The notes beneath the pieces are model-generated. The model had not been told where the DNA came from. It did not search any database and saw nothing but the letters and a program-made list of their open reading frames with translations. A DNA stretch of 64,000 nucleotides from contig NZ_BJDO01000001.1 in NCBI RefSeq assembly GCF_005405185.1, forward strand, positions 76,279 through 140,278, given 5' to 3'. The position numbers and the translations under genes are program-made. Source of the DNA: Secundilactobacillus hailunensis. GTDB taxonomy: Bacteria; Bacillota; Bacilli; Lactobacillales; Lactobacillaceae. Shown here in pieces: positions 46,013 through 52,706 of this stretch (position 1 is the first letter of the stretch; every line of letters starts with the position of its first letter).

Positions 46013-46966
46013 TTAGACACCACCCATCAATTGTGCTGCTTGGCGATAAACGTCAGCTAAAATCTCTGCTGCTGGCTGGGCTTGTCTGACCATGCCGGCC
46101 ACCTGACCCGCCATGTACGCTCCATTCTCGCGGTCACCAGTTAACACGGCGTTGCGTAAAGCACCGTTACCGATTTCCTCAACTTCGCTAAAGTCCGGGT
46201 CAGCCTTGGCTGCTTCCGTCCTCTCAAGCCTAACAAACCGTTTGGCCATGGGATTTTTTAACACCCGGGCTGGGTGCCCAGCAAACTCACCCGTGATCAT
46301 GGTATCGATGTCCTTAGCTTTGAGCACCGCTTTTTTATAGGTCGGATGGACTTTGGATTCAGTGGCCACTAAAAACCGCGTGCCCATTTGAACCCCGATA
46401 GCCCCCAGCATAAACGCGGCTGCCAGGCCACGGCCATCACCAATGCCGCCAGCAGCAATCACTGGAATGTTAATGGCATCAACTACTTGTGGTACTAACG
46501 CCATGGTGGTGAGCTTGCCAATATGCCCCCCCGACTCCATGCCTTCAGCAACCACTGCATCAGCCCCCACTCGAGCCATCCGTTTCGCTAAAGCAACTGA
46601 ACCGACAACGGGAATCACTTTAATGCTGGCTGCTTTGAATTCGGGCAGGTACTTGGACGGATCACCGGCACCCGTTGTCACCACTGTAATACTGTCATGG
46701 GCCTTTAAAATAACTTTTACGACATCTTCTACGTGCGGTGATAACAGCATAACGTTCACACCAAACGGCCGATCAGTTAATGACTTGGCACGTTTAATTT
46801 CTCCTTCGACCACTTCACCGGAGGCATGGCCGGCACCAATGATGCCTAATCCACCAGCGTTTGATACCGCTGCTGCCAACCGACCATCTGCGACCCATGC
46901 CATACCGCCCTGAAAAATGGGATATTTTAATCCTAATGACTGCATAAATGGATCTAAAGATCTCAA
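46013..46966 (-). CDS. fabK: Enoyl-ACP reductase FabK (flavoprotein)
   Basis: FMN/NADH-dependent reduction of enoyl-ACP, the FabK type used by streptococci and many lactobacilli in place of FabI. The 317-residue nitronate-monooxygenase-like barrel shows YPIFQGGMAWVADG, NAGGLGIIGAG, VTTGAGDPSKY, IPVIAAGGIGDGRG and GAIGVQMGTRFL. It starts at TTG right after the acpP stop, with AGGAGA 8 nt upstream. No FabI is in the window. Confidence 0.95.
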   Translation of the reverse strand: MRSLDPFMQSLGLKYPIFQGGMAWVADGRLAAAVSNAGGLGIIGAGHASGEVVEGEIKRAKSLTDRPFGVNVMLLSPHVEDVVKVILKAHDSITVVTTGAGDPSKYLPEFKAASIKVIPVVGSVALAKRMARVGADAVVAEGMESGGHIGKLTTMALVPQVVDAINIPVIAAGGIGDGRGLAAAFMLGAIGVQMGTRFLVATESKVHPTYKKAVLKAKDIDTMITGEFAGHPARVLKNPMAKRFVRLERTEAAKADPDFSEVEEIGNGALRNAVLTGDRENGAYMAGQVAGMVRQAQPAAEILADVYRQAAQLMGGV

Positions 46967-47215
46967 CTATTCTTTCTCCTGAGCTAATTGCTTTTCAACG
47001 AAGGTCACCAGATCAGAGACGGTTTCGATACCTTCTTCAGTTTCGATCTTGATATCAAACTCGTCTTCAATTTCGTTAATGACTTCAAAAATATCTAAAC
47101 TATCAGCATCTAAGTCCTGCTTGATGTTGGTAGTCAACGTGACCTTTTCCTTATCTTCACCCGTTTGATCCACAATAATTGCCTGTACTTTAGAAAAAAT
47201 TTCGTCGTTAGTCAT
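46967..47215 (-). CDS. acpP: Acyl carrier protein (fatty acid operon copy)
   Basis: An 82-residue ACP with the phosphopantetheine serine in [14 protein letters not shown] 47215 has AAGGAG upstream; an earlier ATG would bury it. Located between fabH and fabK, so it is the ACP made with the elongation enzymes. It differs at many positions from the plsX-linked ACP (7548-7796). Confidence 0.96.
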   Translation of the reverse strand: MTNDEIFSKVQAIIVDQTGEDKEKVTLTTNIKQDLDADSLDIFEVINEIEDEFDIKIETEEGIETVSDLVTFVEKQLAQEKE

Positions 47216-47244
47216 GATATTAAACTCCTTCATTGTCATTTATT

Positions 47245-48222
47245 TTAGTATTTGATTACTTGCGTGCCGACGGTCAACCCGCCGCCAAAACCACTTAGCA
47301 CAATCGTTTGACCGCGCTTGATCACCCCAGCTTGAATCGCCTCAGCTAGTAAAATGGGCACGCTGGCTGCCGAAGTATTGCCAAAGTCAGCCACGTTTGT
47401 TAAAAATTTATCCTTGGGTTGGTCCAGCCGCTTAGCGATTTGGTCAATGATGCGTTGATTCGCTTGATGCAAGATAAAATAGTCAATGCCATGAACTAAT
47501 GGGCCAGCTTTTTGGAGCGCCCGTTGAATCGATGCCGGGACCTCGTGAGTAGCAAATTTATAAACCGCCCGGCCATCCATTTCAAAATATTTCTGATGGG
47601 CAGCCGTCGTATCCGTTGCAAAAACCGAATTCACTGGCTGATAACCAGCCGTCAGCCGGTCACTAAGCTCCCCAAAGGTCTGCAGATCAGTTGCCAGAAA
47701 AGCCGATGTCTGTGACGGCTCATTTTTCAGCAAAACCCCTGCGGCACCGTCGCCGAACAAAACCGCCGTTGAGCGTTCGTGCCAGTCGACCAGTTTGGAT
47801 AATACTTCACCACCGATCAGCATACCGCGGTTACCGGAAACTTGCAGCAGTCCCTCGGCAACTTTTAAGCCGTAGATAAAGCCGGAACAAGCAGCGTTTA
47901 AATCAAAGGCAAAGGCTTTTTTAGCCCCAATCCTGCCCTGGACGATAGCTGCTGTGGCGGGTGTCAGATAATCCGGTGACATGGTCGCCACAATGATAAA
48001 ATCCAAGTCTGCCGCCTGCCAACCAGCCTGCTGCAGTAACTTCTGTGCAACTGACGTACATAGATCACTGGTCGTCTGTCCAGTAGAAACGTGCCGCTGT
48101 TTGATTCCAGTTCGCGTGGTAATCCAGTCGTCTGAAGTGTCCATGTAGGCATTCAGCTCGTCATTTACGACTGTGTGCGCCGGTACCGCACTAGCACTCT
48201 GGACAATTTGAATCCCTGTCAT
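47245..48222 (-). CDS. fabH: 3-oxoacyl-ACP synthase III
   Basis: Initiates fatty acid synthesis by condensing acyl-CoA with malonyl-ACP. Catalytic Cys in DLNAACSGFIYGL, His in ILHQANQRI, Asn in FGNTSAASVPILL. ATG 48222 (325 residues) has GAGGGG at 7 nt. It lies directly after fabT. Confidence 0.97.
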   Translation of the reverse strand: MTGIQIVQSASAVPAHTVVNDELNAYMDTSDDWITTRTGIKQRHVSTGQTTSDLCTSVAQKLLQQAGWQAADLDFIIVATMSPDYLTPATAAIVQGRIGAKKAFAFDLNAACSGFIYGLKVAEGLLQVSGNRGMLIGGEVLSKLVDWHERSTAVLFGDGAAGVLLKNEPSQTSAFLATDLQTFGELSDRLTAGYQPVNSVFATDTTAAHQKYFEMDGRAVYKFATHEVPASIQRALQKAGPLVHGIDYFILHQANQRIIDQIAKRLDQPKDKFLTNVADFGNTSAASVPILLAEAIQAGVIKRGQTIVLSGFGGGLTVGTQVIKY

Positions 48223-48233
48223 TAAATAACCCC

Positions 48234-48692
48234 TCACTTCTTTGGAGTTGGATCGGCGAACTCTAGAAACGCTTCTAGATTCAAAAGCGCTTTTTCAATA
48301 ATTTGCAATTGTTCGTCATCCATATCTTTCGCAAAACTTTCAACCATCTTGCGGTGAAAAGATTCATGTGCGCGGTAGATCAGCCGTCCCCGCCGTGTCA
48401 GTCCCAGGCGGACAAAGCGGCGGTCATCATCACTTCTGATGCGCTGCACGTAATCTTTTCTGACTAGATGATTGACCATGGTCGTCAACGTCCCAGGCGT
48501 GATCCGTAATTCGCGGGCCACCTGCGACGTGGTTTTATGTTCGTACATTGAAATGACGTCCACAGCGTGTACTTCTTTGATGGAAATATCTTTGAACTGG
48601 CTCTGTCTGAGCGCTAATTCTTCCACCCGCACAATGTCACCATAAACCGTTGTTAATAATTGATTGATCCGTTTAGCTGTCGCGTAATCCAT
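48234..48692 (-). CDS. fabT: MarR-family fatty acid repressor FabT
   Basis: In streptococci and lactococci FabT, with acyl-ACP as corepressor, represses fatty acid synthesis genes. The 152-residue MarR protein has a winged helix (TSQVARELRITPGTLTTMVNHLVRKDYVQRIRSDDDRRFVRLGLT) and dimerisation helices. A promoter and FabT-type box (48708-48720) directly precede it, so it is likely autorepressed. Position between fabZ1 and fabH supports the name. Confidence 0.93.
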   Translation of the reverse strand: MDYATAKRINQLLTTVYGDIVRVEELALRQSQFKDISIKEVHAVDVISMYEHKTTSQVARELRITPGTLTTMVNHLVRKDYVQRIRSDDDRRFVRLGLTRRGRLIYRAHESFHRKMVESFAKDMDDEQLQIIEKALLNLEAFLEFADPTPKK

Positions 48693-48707
48693 GTGTTAAC
48701 CACCCAT

Positions 48708-48720
48708 TTTGATTCTCAAA
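48708..48720. promoter_or_regulatory. FabT box at the fabT promoter
   Basis: TTTGATTCTCAAA is an inverted repeat TTTGA-N3-TCAAA, the core of known FabT sites. It lies about 17 nt downstream of the -10 and 16 nt before fabT. Confidence 0.65.
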
Positions 48721-48736
48721 TAGTTCCAACATCAAA

Positions 48737-48765
48737 ATAATAGCAGTGAGGATATAGGCCGTCAA
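48737..48765 (-). promoter_or_regulatory. Internal promoter for fabT and downstream fab genes
   Basis: On the minus strand TTGACG, a 17-nt spacer and TATTAT, overlapping the end of fabZ1. It gives fabT-fabH and onward a transcript start separate from fabZ1. Confidence 0.7.
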
Positions 48766-49205
48766 CGCACGGGTGCTTCAGGCTCAACAATAAACAACAG
48801 TTCCGCCGTTAAAACCACTTCTTCGTTGACCACAGCTTGGCATGACACAACGCCCATATTGTCGCGCTGCTTTTTCATTTTGACTTTCAATGCTAACTGA
48901 TCTGCAGCATGAACATCTTTTAGAAATTCAGCTTTAGAAATGCCACCAAGGTAAGCCGTTTTATGCGCAAACGCTGGTGACTTTAAGATCAGAATTGACG
49001 CCGCCTGTGCCAATGATTCAACGATTAGCGCTGGCGGCATCACGTACTCACCAGGACGAAAGCCGTTCACAAAGCTCTCATCGGCAGTCACGTTCTTGAT
49101 CGCAGTAATTGATTCACCAGCCACTAGTTCTGTAACGCCGTCCATGTAAAAGATCGGAAACCGGTTAGGAATCAGTGCTTGAATCTCTTGAGAAGTTAAT
49201 TGCAT
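48762..49205 (-). CDS. fabZ1: FabZ-like hotdog protein lacking the catalytic histidine
   Basis: First gene of the fatty acid operon, 147 residues from ATG 49205 (AAGGAGG 13 nt upstream; TTG 49214 is an alternative only 4 nt from it). It aligns along its length with FabZ: IPNRFPIFYMDGV for PHRYPMLLVDRV, then NGFRPGEYVMPPALIVESLAQ for [21 protein letters not shown]. The catalytic His of GHFPG is Phe here, while the Glu of VESLAQ is kept. It may be a non-catalytic partner of FabZ, or an altered dehydratase/isomerase. The name reflects position only. Confidence 0.8.
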   Translation of the reverse strand: MQLTSQEIQALIPNRFPIFYMDGVTELVAGESITAIKNVTADESFVNGFRPGEYVMPPALIVESLAQAASILILKSPAFAHKTAYLGGISKAEFLKDVHAADQLALKVKMKKQRDNMGVVSCQAVVNEEVVLTAELLFIVEPEAPVR

Positions 49206-49240
49206 ATGACGCAAGACACCTCCTTCAAAACTATTTCAAA

Positions 49241-49257
49241 CATCAAAGTATTTGATG
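49241..49257. promoter_or_regulatory. FabT box at the fabZ1 promoter
   Basis: CATCAAAGTATTTGATG, a 7-bp perfect inverted repeat around 3 nt, lies 5 nt downstream of the -10. That position would block RNA polymerase. The TCAAA/TTTGA halves match the other two boxes. Confidence 0.65.
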
Positions 49258-49262
49258 GCAGT

Positions 49263-49292
49263 ATCATATTCTAAATTAAGAGTCGCTGTCAA
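49263..49292 (-). promoter_or_regulatory. Promoter for the fab-acc operon
   Basis: On the minus strand a consensus TTGACA, an 18-nt spacer and TATGAT, about 58 nt before fabZ1. Confidence 0.8.
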
Positions 49293-49370
49293 GTAATTTT
49301 CTAGAACAAACCGCTTCTAGCCTATCTCTGTTCAGTATTAAGGCCAATTTTTTAAGAAATATTAAAGATT

Positions 49371-49395
49371 AAGTAGTTTGACCATCAAACTACTT
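49371..49395. promoter_or_regulatory. FabT-type box at the birA promoter
   Basis: Perfect 11-bp arms AAGTAGTTTGA and TCAAACTACTT around CCA, containing the TTTGA-N3-TCAAA core. It ends 1 nt before the presumed birA -35. Longest and best of the three boxes. Confidence 0.7.
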
Positions 49396-49396
49396 A

Positions 49397-49424
49397 TTGA
49401 AATTCGGCTCAAATCATGTATGCT
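49397..49424 (+). promoter_or_regulatory. Promoter for birA
   Basis: TTGAAA, 16-nt spacer, TATGCT, 28 nt before the ATG. Adjacent to the FabT-type box. Confidence 0.6.
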
Positions 49425-49452
49425 AGTCTTATCACAGACTGGGGGTCATAAA

Positions 49453-50223
49453 ATGGATGATACTGATATTGAAAACGCGTTAAATACTCAAATTGACACC
49501 AAAATCAGTTTGCTGCACGTTGCAACAATTGGTTCGACTAATCAATATGCCAAACAACTCTGTGAGCAAGCCGCACGCCAGACACCTGATGTGATATGGG
49601 CGGATCAGCAAACAGCCGGTGTGGGTAAATTTTCCCGACCCTTTTACTCCGCTGCCAATGGCGGACTCTATACCACTTTGATCATGCCCGATTTAACAAT
49701 TGATGCTCCTAAAGTGGGATTATTTACGACTAGTCTGGCAACGGCTACAGTGAGCGCCATTCAAGACTGCTTTAAGCTCACCGTTGACGTTAAGTGGGTC
49801 AATGATATTTACCTGCATGACCGTAAGATTGCTGGCATCTTAGTTGAACAAGGCGCCCATGGTGCAATTATCATTGGCATTGGGATCAATCTGTTCCAGT
49901 CTAGTTTTCCAAACGACATTCAAAATATTGCTGGTAATCTCCTGTCCGCAGTGCCCACTGAAACGGTTCGGCAACGTTTTTTTATCACACTGATCAGCCA
50001 GCTTTATCAATCATGTTTCACCTATACCAATCTTAAATTTTTAAGTGAGTATAAACGTCATCTCATGTTAATGGGCCACCAGATTCAGCTTCAGCTGGGC
50101 CAGTCATTAATTACCGGCACGGTGTCTGACGTCAATCATTTAGGCCAGTTAGTCATTGTTGACGCAACGACCCACCAGCCTCGCACCATTCCCGCTGGTG
50201 AGGTCATTAAGGTTTTCCCGTAA
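49453..50223 (+). CDS. birA: Biotin protein ligase without repressor domain
   Basis: Attaches biotin to AccB. The 256-residue protein starts at ATG 49453, with GGGGGTC 5 nt upstream. An upstream TTG reading would start inside the operator. The ligase domain shows IGSTNQYAKQL, the biotin loop QTAGVGKFSRPFYS (an altered GRGRRG), VKWVNDIYLHDRKIAGILVE and a C-terminal SH3-like part. The N terminus is only about 25 residues before the ligase core, too short for the BirA DNA-binding domain, so it is not itself a repressor. Confidence 0.93.
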   Translation: MDDTDIENALNTQIDTKISLLHVATIGSTNQYAKQLCEQAARQTPDVIWADQQTAGVGKFSRPFYSAANGGLYTTLIMPDLTIDAPKVGLFTTSLATATVSAIQDCFKLTVDVKWVNDIYLHDRKIAGILVEQGAHGAIIIGIGINLFQSSFPNDIQNIAGNLLSAVPTETVRQRFFITLISQLYQSCFTYTNLKFLSEYKRHLMLMGHQIQLQLGQSLITGTVSDVNHLGQLVIVDATTHQPRTIPAGEVIKVFP

Positions 50224-50286
50224 TCATTTGTCGCTTAATCAGGCGCAATATGCTAAACTGAACGCAAAATGAGGGAGGCTATTATC

Positions 50287-50610
50287 ATGTCAGAAATTAT
50301 TGTAACCACAACCGAAAAAATTCCCGGTCAGGAATACGAAATTATTGGTGAAGTATTCGGCCTGACCACACAGTCTAAAAACGTGGTACGCAACATTGGC
50401 GCTGGATTAAAAAACATCGTTGGCGGTGAGATCAAGGATTACACGAAGATGCTGGTAGAAGCCCGCGACACAGCTATCGACCGGTTAAGACAAAACGCGG
50501 TGGATCTGGGCGCAGACGCAGTGGTCATGATGCGGTTTGATTCTGGTTCAATCGGCACTGATATGCAGTCGGTAGCCGCCTATGGCACCGCTGTCAAATT
50601 CACTAATTAG
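50287..50610 (+). CDS. YbjQ/UPF0145 family protein
   Basis: A 107-residue protein of the widespread YbjQ family, whose function is unsettled. ATG 50287 has GAGGGAGG at 9 nt. Features: [27 protein letters not shown] near the start and [21 protein letters not shown] near the end; it probably forms a pentameric ring as in solved relatives. It follows birA by 60 nt and is closed by a terminator. Confidence 0.9.
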   Translation: MSEIIVTTTEKIPGQEYEIIGEVFGLTTQSKNVVRNIGAGLKNIVGGEIKDYTKMLVEARDTAIDRLRQNAVDLGADAVVMMRFDSGSIGTDMQSVAAYGTAVKFTN

Positions 50611-50680
50611 AGATTGTCTTCAATAATTTAATCTAATTTAAATTACTATAATGTAATGTATTTAACGCACAGAAGCAGCA

Positions 50681-50715
50681 AAAAAGGCGCGCTGGATTAT
50701 CCAGTGCACCTTTTT
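50681..50715. terminator. Bidirectional terminator between ybjQ and the AP2 gene
   Basis: AAAAAGGCGCGCTGGA pairs with TCCAGTGCACCTTTTT around a short loop. T-runs both ways. Closes both convergent genes. Confidence 0.85.
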
Positions 50716-50720
50716 AATCA

Positions 50721-51212
50721 CTACCCAACAATTTGTTTATCGACTTTAGTCTTGTGCCAGTACATTTTTTCAGCTTCTTTACGAGCATCGATTGCTTCTG
50801 CTTTATTATCAAAACTCTTCAGTAAAACATAGCGACCACCATACATCAACCGTGCCAGCCAGCGATTCGTCGTCTTATCATACGACACGCCAACGACACC
50901 AGACGTATTGCGTGGTGACTCCTTTAAAGAAGAAACCATAATGCCATCACTATTCCGCAAGTTTTCCGGGTTCCCCATATTTCTGGTAAACCCCTCGTTT
51001 TGGCTATAACGCTCATGGGCTAACTCCCGACGTAGACACCCGCAGCTTCTCACGTAACCGCCACGAAGCCGGGCACCATCCACGGTAACAATATTGCCGC
51101 AGCTGCACCGGCATTCCCACAGTAGATCAGCATTCTTGGGATCCTGTCCGTTCTGACGAATTACCGTCAAGCGGCCAAACTGCTTGCCTTTCATTTCAAT
51201 CATTCTACTCAT
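50721..51212 (-). CDS. AP2-domain DNA-binding protein with zinc-ribbon-like N terminus
   Basis: A 163-residue protein. The N-terminal module (GKQFGRLTVIRQNG, WECRCSCGNIVTVDGARLRGGYVRSCGCLRRE) is the cysteine-rich type seen in phage HNH/AP2 proteins. The C-terminal AP2 fold has SGVVGVSYDKTTNRWLARL and SFDNKAEAIDARKEAE. No nuclease motif is visible. Such genes are typical of phage and mobile DNA, and this one lies about 400 nt from a tRNA gene. ATG 51212 has GGGGTG 6 nt upstream. Function unknown; DNA binding is inferred. Confidence 0.8.
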   Translation of the reverse strand: MSRMIEMKGKQFGRLTVIRQNGQDPKNADLLWECRCSCGNIVTVDGARLRGGYVRSCGCLRRELAHERYSQNEGFTRNMGNPENLRNSDGIMVSSLKESPRNTSGVVGVSYDKTTNRWLARLMYGGRYVLLKSFDNKAEAIDARKEAEKMYWHKTKVDKQIVG

Positions 51213-51558
51213 TACGTACACCCCATCCTTTAATGAAAATGACAACCTCCATTGATCATTTCACCGAAAATTTTTAATGCCTATTCACCAATTTGATTAA
51301 CAGTGCCATTAAAATCAAAAGTACTCCTCCACAAGCGCTTTCAATTTTAACTAATTGGTTCGAACTAATTTTATCAGTGCTAGCTATAGATTTCAATTGT
51401 AAAGAATTAAATGGTGAGAAAAGTTACCTATTTTTTCATTAATTTACCATAATTATTAAAAATTCTGGGTTATTTAAATCGAAATACTCAATTTTCTCCA
51501 TTGCCGTTTCCAATTTCGAATAGATATTAGTTTAAGGTGTTTAAACCCACTTTTTGAA
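51213..51558. other. AT-rich spacer upstream of tRNA-Arg
   Basis: About 345 nt with no supportable gene. It holds the ribosome binding site of the AP2 gene and an AT-rich stretch. No integrase, att repeat or transposase remnant is visible. Confidence 0.45.
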
Positions 51559-51587
51559 TTGACTTAACACCCATATTCACATATAAT
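51559..51587 (+). promoter_or_regulatory. Promoter for tRNA-Arg
   Basis: TTGACT, 17-nt spacer, perfect TATAAT, 23 nt before the tRNA. Confidence 0.8.
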
Positions 51588-51610
51588 TATACATGTTGTT
51601 TTATTGTTAT

Positions 51611-51684
51611 GCGGCAATAGCTCAGCTGGATAGAGCAACGGTCTTCTAAACCGTAGGTCGAGGGTTCGAACCTCTCTTGCCGCA
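51611..51684 (+). tRNA. tRNA-Arg (anticodon TCT)
   Basis: A 74-nt cloverleaf: acceptor GCGGCAA/TTGCCGC with discriminator A, D arm GCTCAGCTGGATAGAGC, anticodon stem ACGGT/ACCGT with loop CTTCTAA (anticodon at 51645-51647), and T arm GAGGG-TTCGAAC-CTCTC. CCA is not encoded. It reads AGA codons. Single gene with its own promoter and terminator; tRNA-Arg genes are frequent integration sites. Confidence 0.97.
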
Positions 51685-51702
51685 CTAGATTAAAATGGGC
51701 CA

Positions 51703-51742
51703 TTTCCAAGTAGCTGTCTTTTAGCCGACTTGGAATTTTTTT
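51703..51742 (+). terminator. Terminator after tRNA-Arg
   Basis: TTCCAAGT and ACTTGGAA arms with an inner GCT/AGC, followed by seven T. Confidence 0.85.
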
Positions 51743-51797
51743 ACCCTTTTTTAAGGGTTAAGAGATGGACAGTTTAATACGCTTAAGCAATTCGTCT

Positions 51798-51850
51798 AAA
51801 GCCCTTTATAGCCCCTTATTGAGCTATACATCTATCATTGTAAGGGCTTT
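51798..51850. repeat. Nested inverted repeat downstream of tRNA-Arg
   Basis: Outer arms AAAGCCCTT (51798-51806) and AAGGGCTTT (51842-51850), inner arms TATAGC and GCTATA. No T-run follows, so it is not a clear terminator. Possibly a recombination site, a small RNA, or an upstream element of the next gene. Confidence 0.5.
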
Positions 51851-51902
51851 CTGCAGTAACCAATGAACTAATTGTATTCTCAAATTTTTTTAATAAAATT
51901 AC

Positions 51903-51931
51903 TTGCAAATCTTTCGTCACAAAACGATAAT
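51903..51931 (+). promoter_or_regulatory. Promoter for the small membrane protein
   Basis: TTGCAA, 17-nt spacer, GATAAT, about 43 nt before the ATG. Confidence 0.6.
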
Positions 51932-51974
51932 GTAATTGTAACGTAATTGAAATCTTTTATGGGGAGGCATTGCG

Positions 51975-52133
51975 ATGATTTTTATTTCATTTATTATTGG
52001 CTTGTTTCTATTTGCAGGCGCATGGGAATTGTATCTCAGCGCAAGCCGTCAGCGTGCACAGTCAAAACACCTTGTTACTGCACCAAAGCATTCTTACATG
52101 CAGCTATTCTTCAAATTATTACACATTAGCTAA
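51975..52133 (+). CDS. Small single-pass membrane protein (52 residues)
   Basis: ATG 51975 has a strong GGGGAGG 6-7 nt upstream and a plausible promoter. The protein begins MIFISFIIGLFLFAGAWELY, one membrane helix, then a basic, polar tail (SRQRAQSKH and a short aromatic end). It ends before a perfect terminator. I do not recognise it. Promoter, site and terminator together make it a probable real gene despite its size. Confidence 0.65.
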   Translation: MIFISFIIGLFLFAGAWELYLSASRQRAQSKHLVTAPKHSYMQLFFKLLHIS

Positions 52134-52154
52134 TTGCTTTTATATTTTTACAGC

Positions 52155-52192
52155 AAAGGGTCCGCTTATCATTCGTGATAAGCGGACCCTTT
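52155..52192. terminator. Bidirectional terminator with UUCG loop
   Basis: Perfect 17-bp arms AAAGGGTCCGCTTATCA and its complement around TTCG, with T-run. It closes the small membrane gene and the convergent three-gene operon. Confidence 0.9.
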
Positions 52193-52204
52193 TGTTAATT
52201 CATT

Positions 52205-52696
52205 TTATTTATTCAAATAAGCGTCTTGAATCTGCGTCTCAGTAAGCTTAAGATCCACAAGACCAAGTTTTAAGATCAAGTGCCAAGCGTGCCGAAAAGC
52301 GGCCTGCTGCCGATCAAAGAACGATTGGTCCAGAAAATGTGAAATGGCCAAATATTGTTGACTCAGACTCTTAGCTGGTGCTTTATGGGCTAATTTATCT
52401 AAGTCTTCGGGCTTCATCACAATTAAGTGCGACCAAGTTTGTCTTGCGGCTACCTGAAACGTATGATCGATAACTTCAATGTACGCTTTTAACAGGTCTT
52501 CAGACGACACGTCAGGCTTTTTTTGCCCCAGCTTAAACCAGCCCATTAGGTCGGACAAACGAGCCAGTGAGACACTGAGTGCGACATAGTCGACCCGTAA
52601 CCCCTCTTCTGGACCCACTGCGACTTGATGTTCATAGTTATATTGGTTACGCCGTTGAATGGCTGTCTGTAATAAATTTGCTAAATCTAATGTCAA
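52205..52696 (-). CDS. All-alpha dUTPase-like protein, third gene of an unknown operon
   Basis: A 163-residue helical protein starting at TTG behind GAGGTGA. The layout recalls dimeric all-alpha dUTPases (MazG-like): an N-terminal helix, then VDYVALSVSLARLSDLMGWFKLGQ, then AYIEVIDHTFQVA (ExxD), and the C-terminal LTETQIQDAYLNK. The first ExxE metal motif of such enzymes appears as SxxA/S here, so catalysis is doubtful. The assignment is by pattern only and could be wrong. It lies 10 nt after 52707-53639. Confidence 0.45.
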   Translation of the reverse strand: MTLDLANLLQTAIQRRNQYNYEHQVAVGPEEGLRVDYVALSVSLARLSDLMGWFKLGQKKPDVSSEDLLKAYIEVIDHTFQVAARQTWSHLIVMKPEDLDKLAHKAPAKSLSQQYLAISHFLDQSFFDRQQAAFRHAWHLILKLGLVDLKLTETQIQDAYLNK

Positions 52697-52706
52697 GATG
52701 TCACCT

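Noticed and set aside
49378..49452. N-terminal extension of birA from TTG 49378
   Set aside because: It would start inside the FabT-type repeat and before the presumed promoter, has no ribosome site, and the ligase family begins near ATG 49453.
51291..51319. TTTGATT and AATCAAA as another FabT box
   Set aside because: The halves are about 14 nt apart, far from the 3-nt spacing of the other boxes.
51947..52129. Two other overlapping open frames across the small membrane gene
   Set aside because: Only the frame from ATG 51975 has a proper ribosome site and a sensible membrane protein; the others have none.
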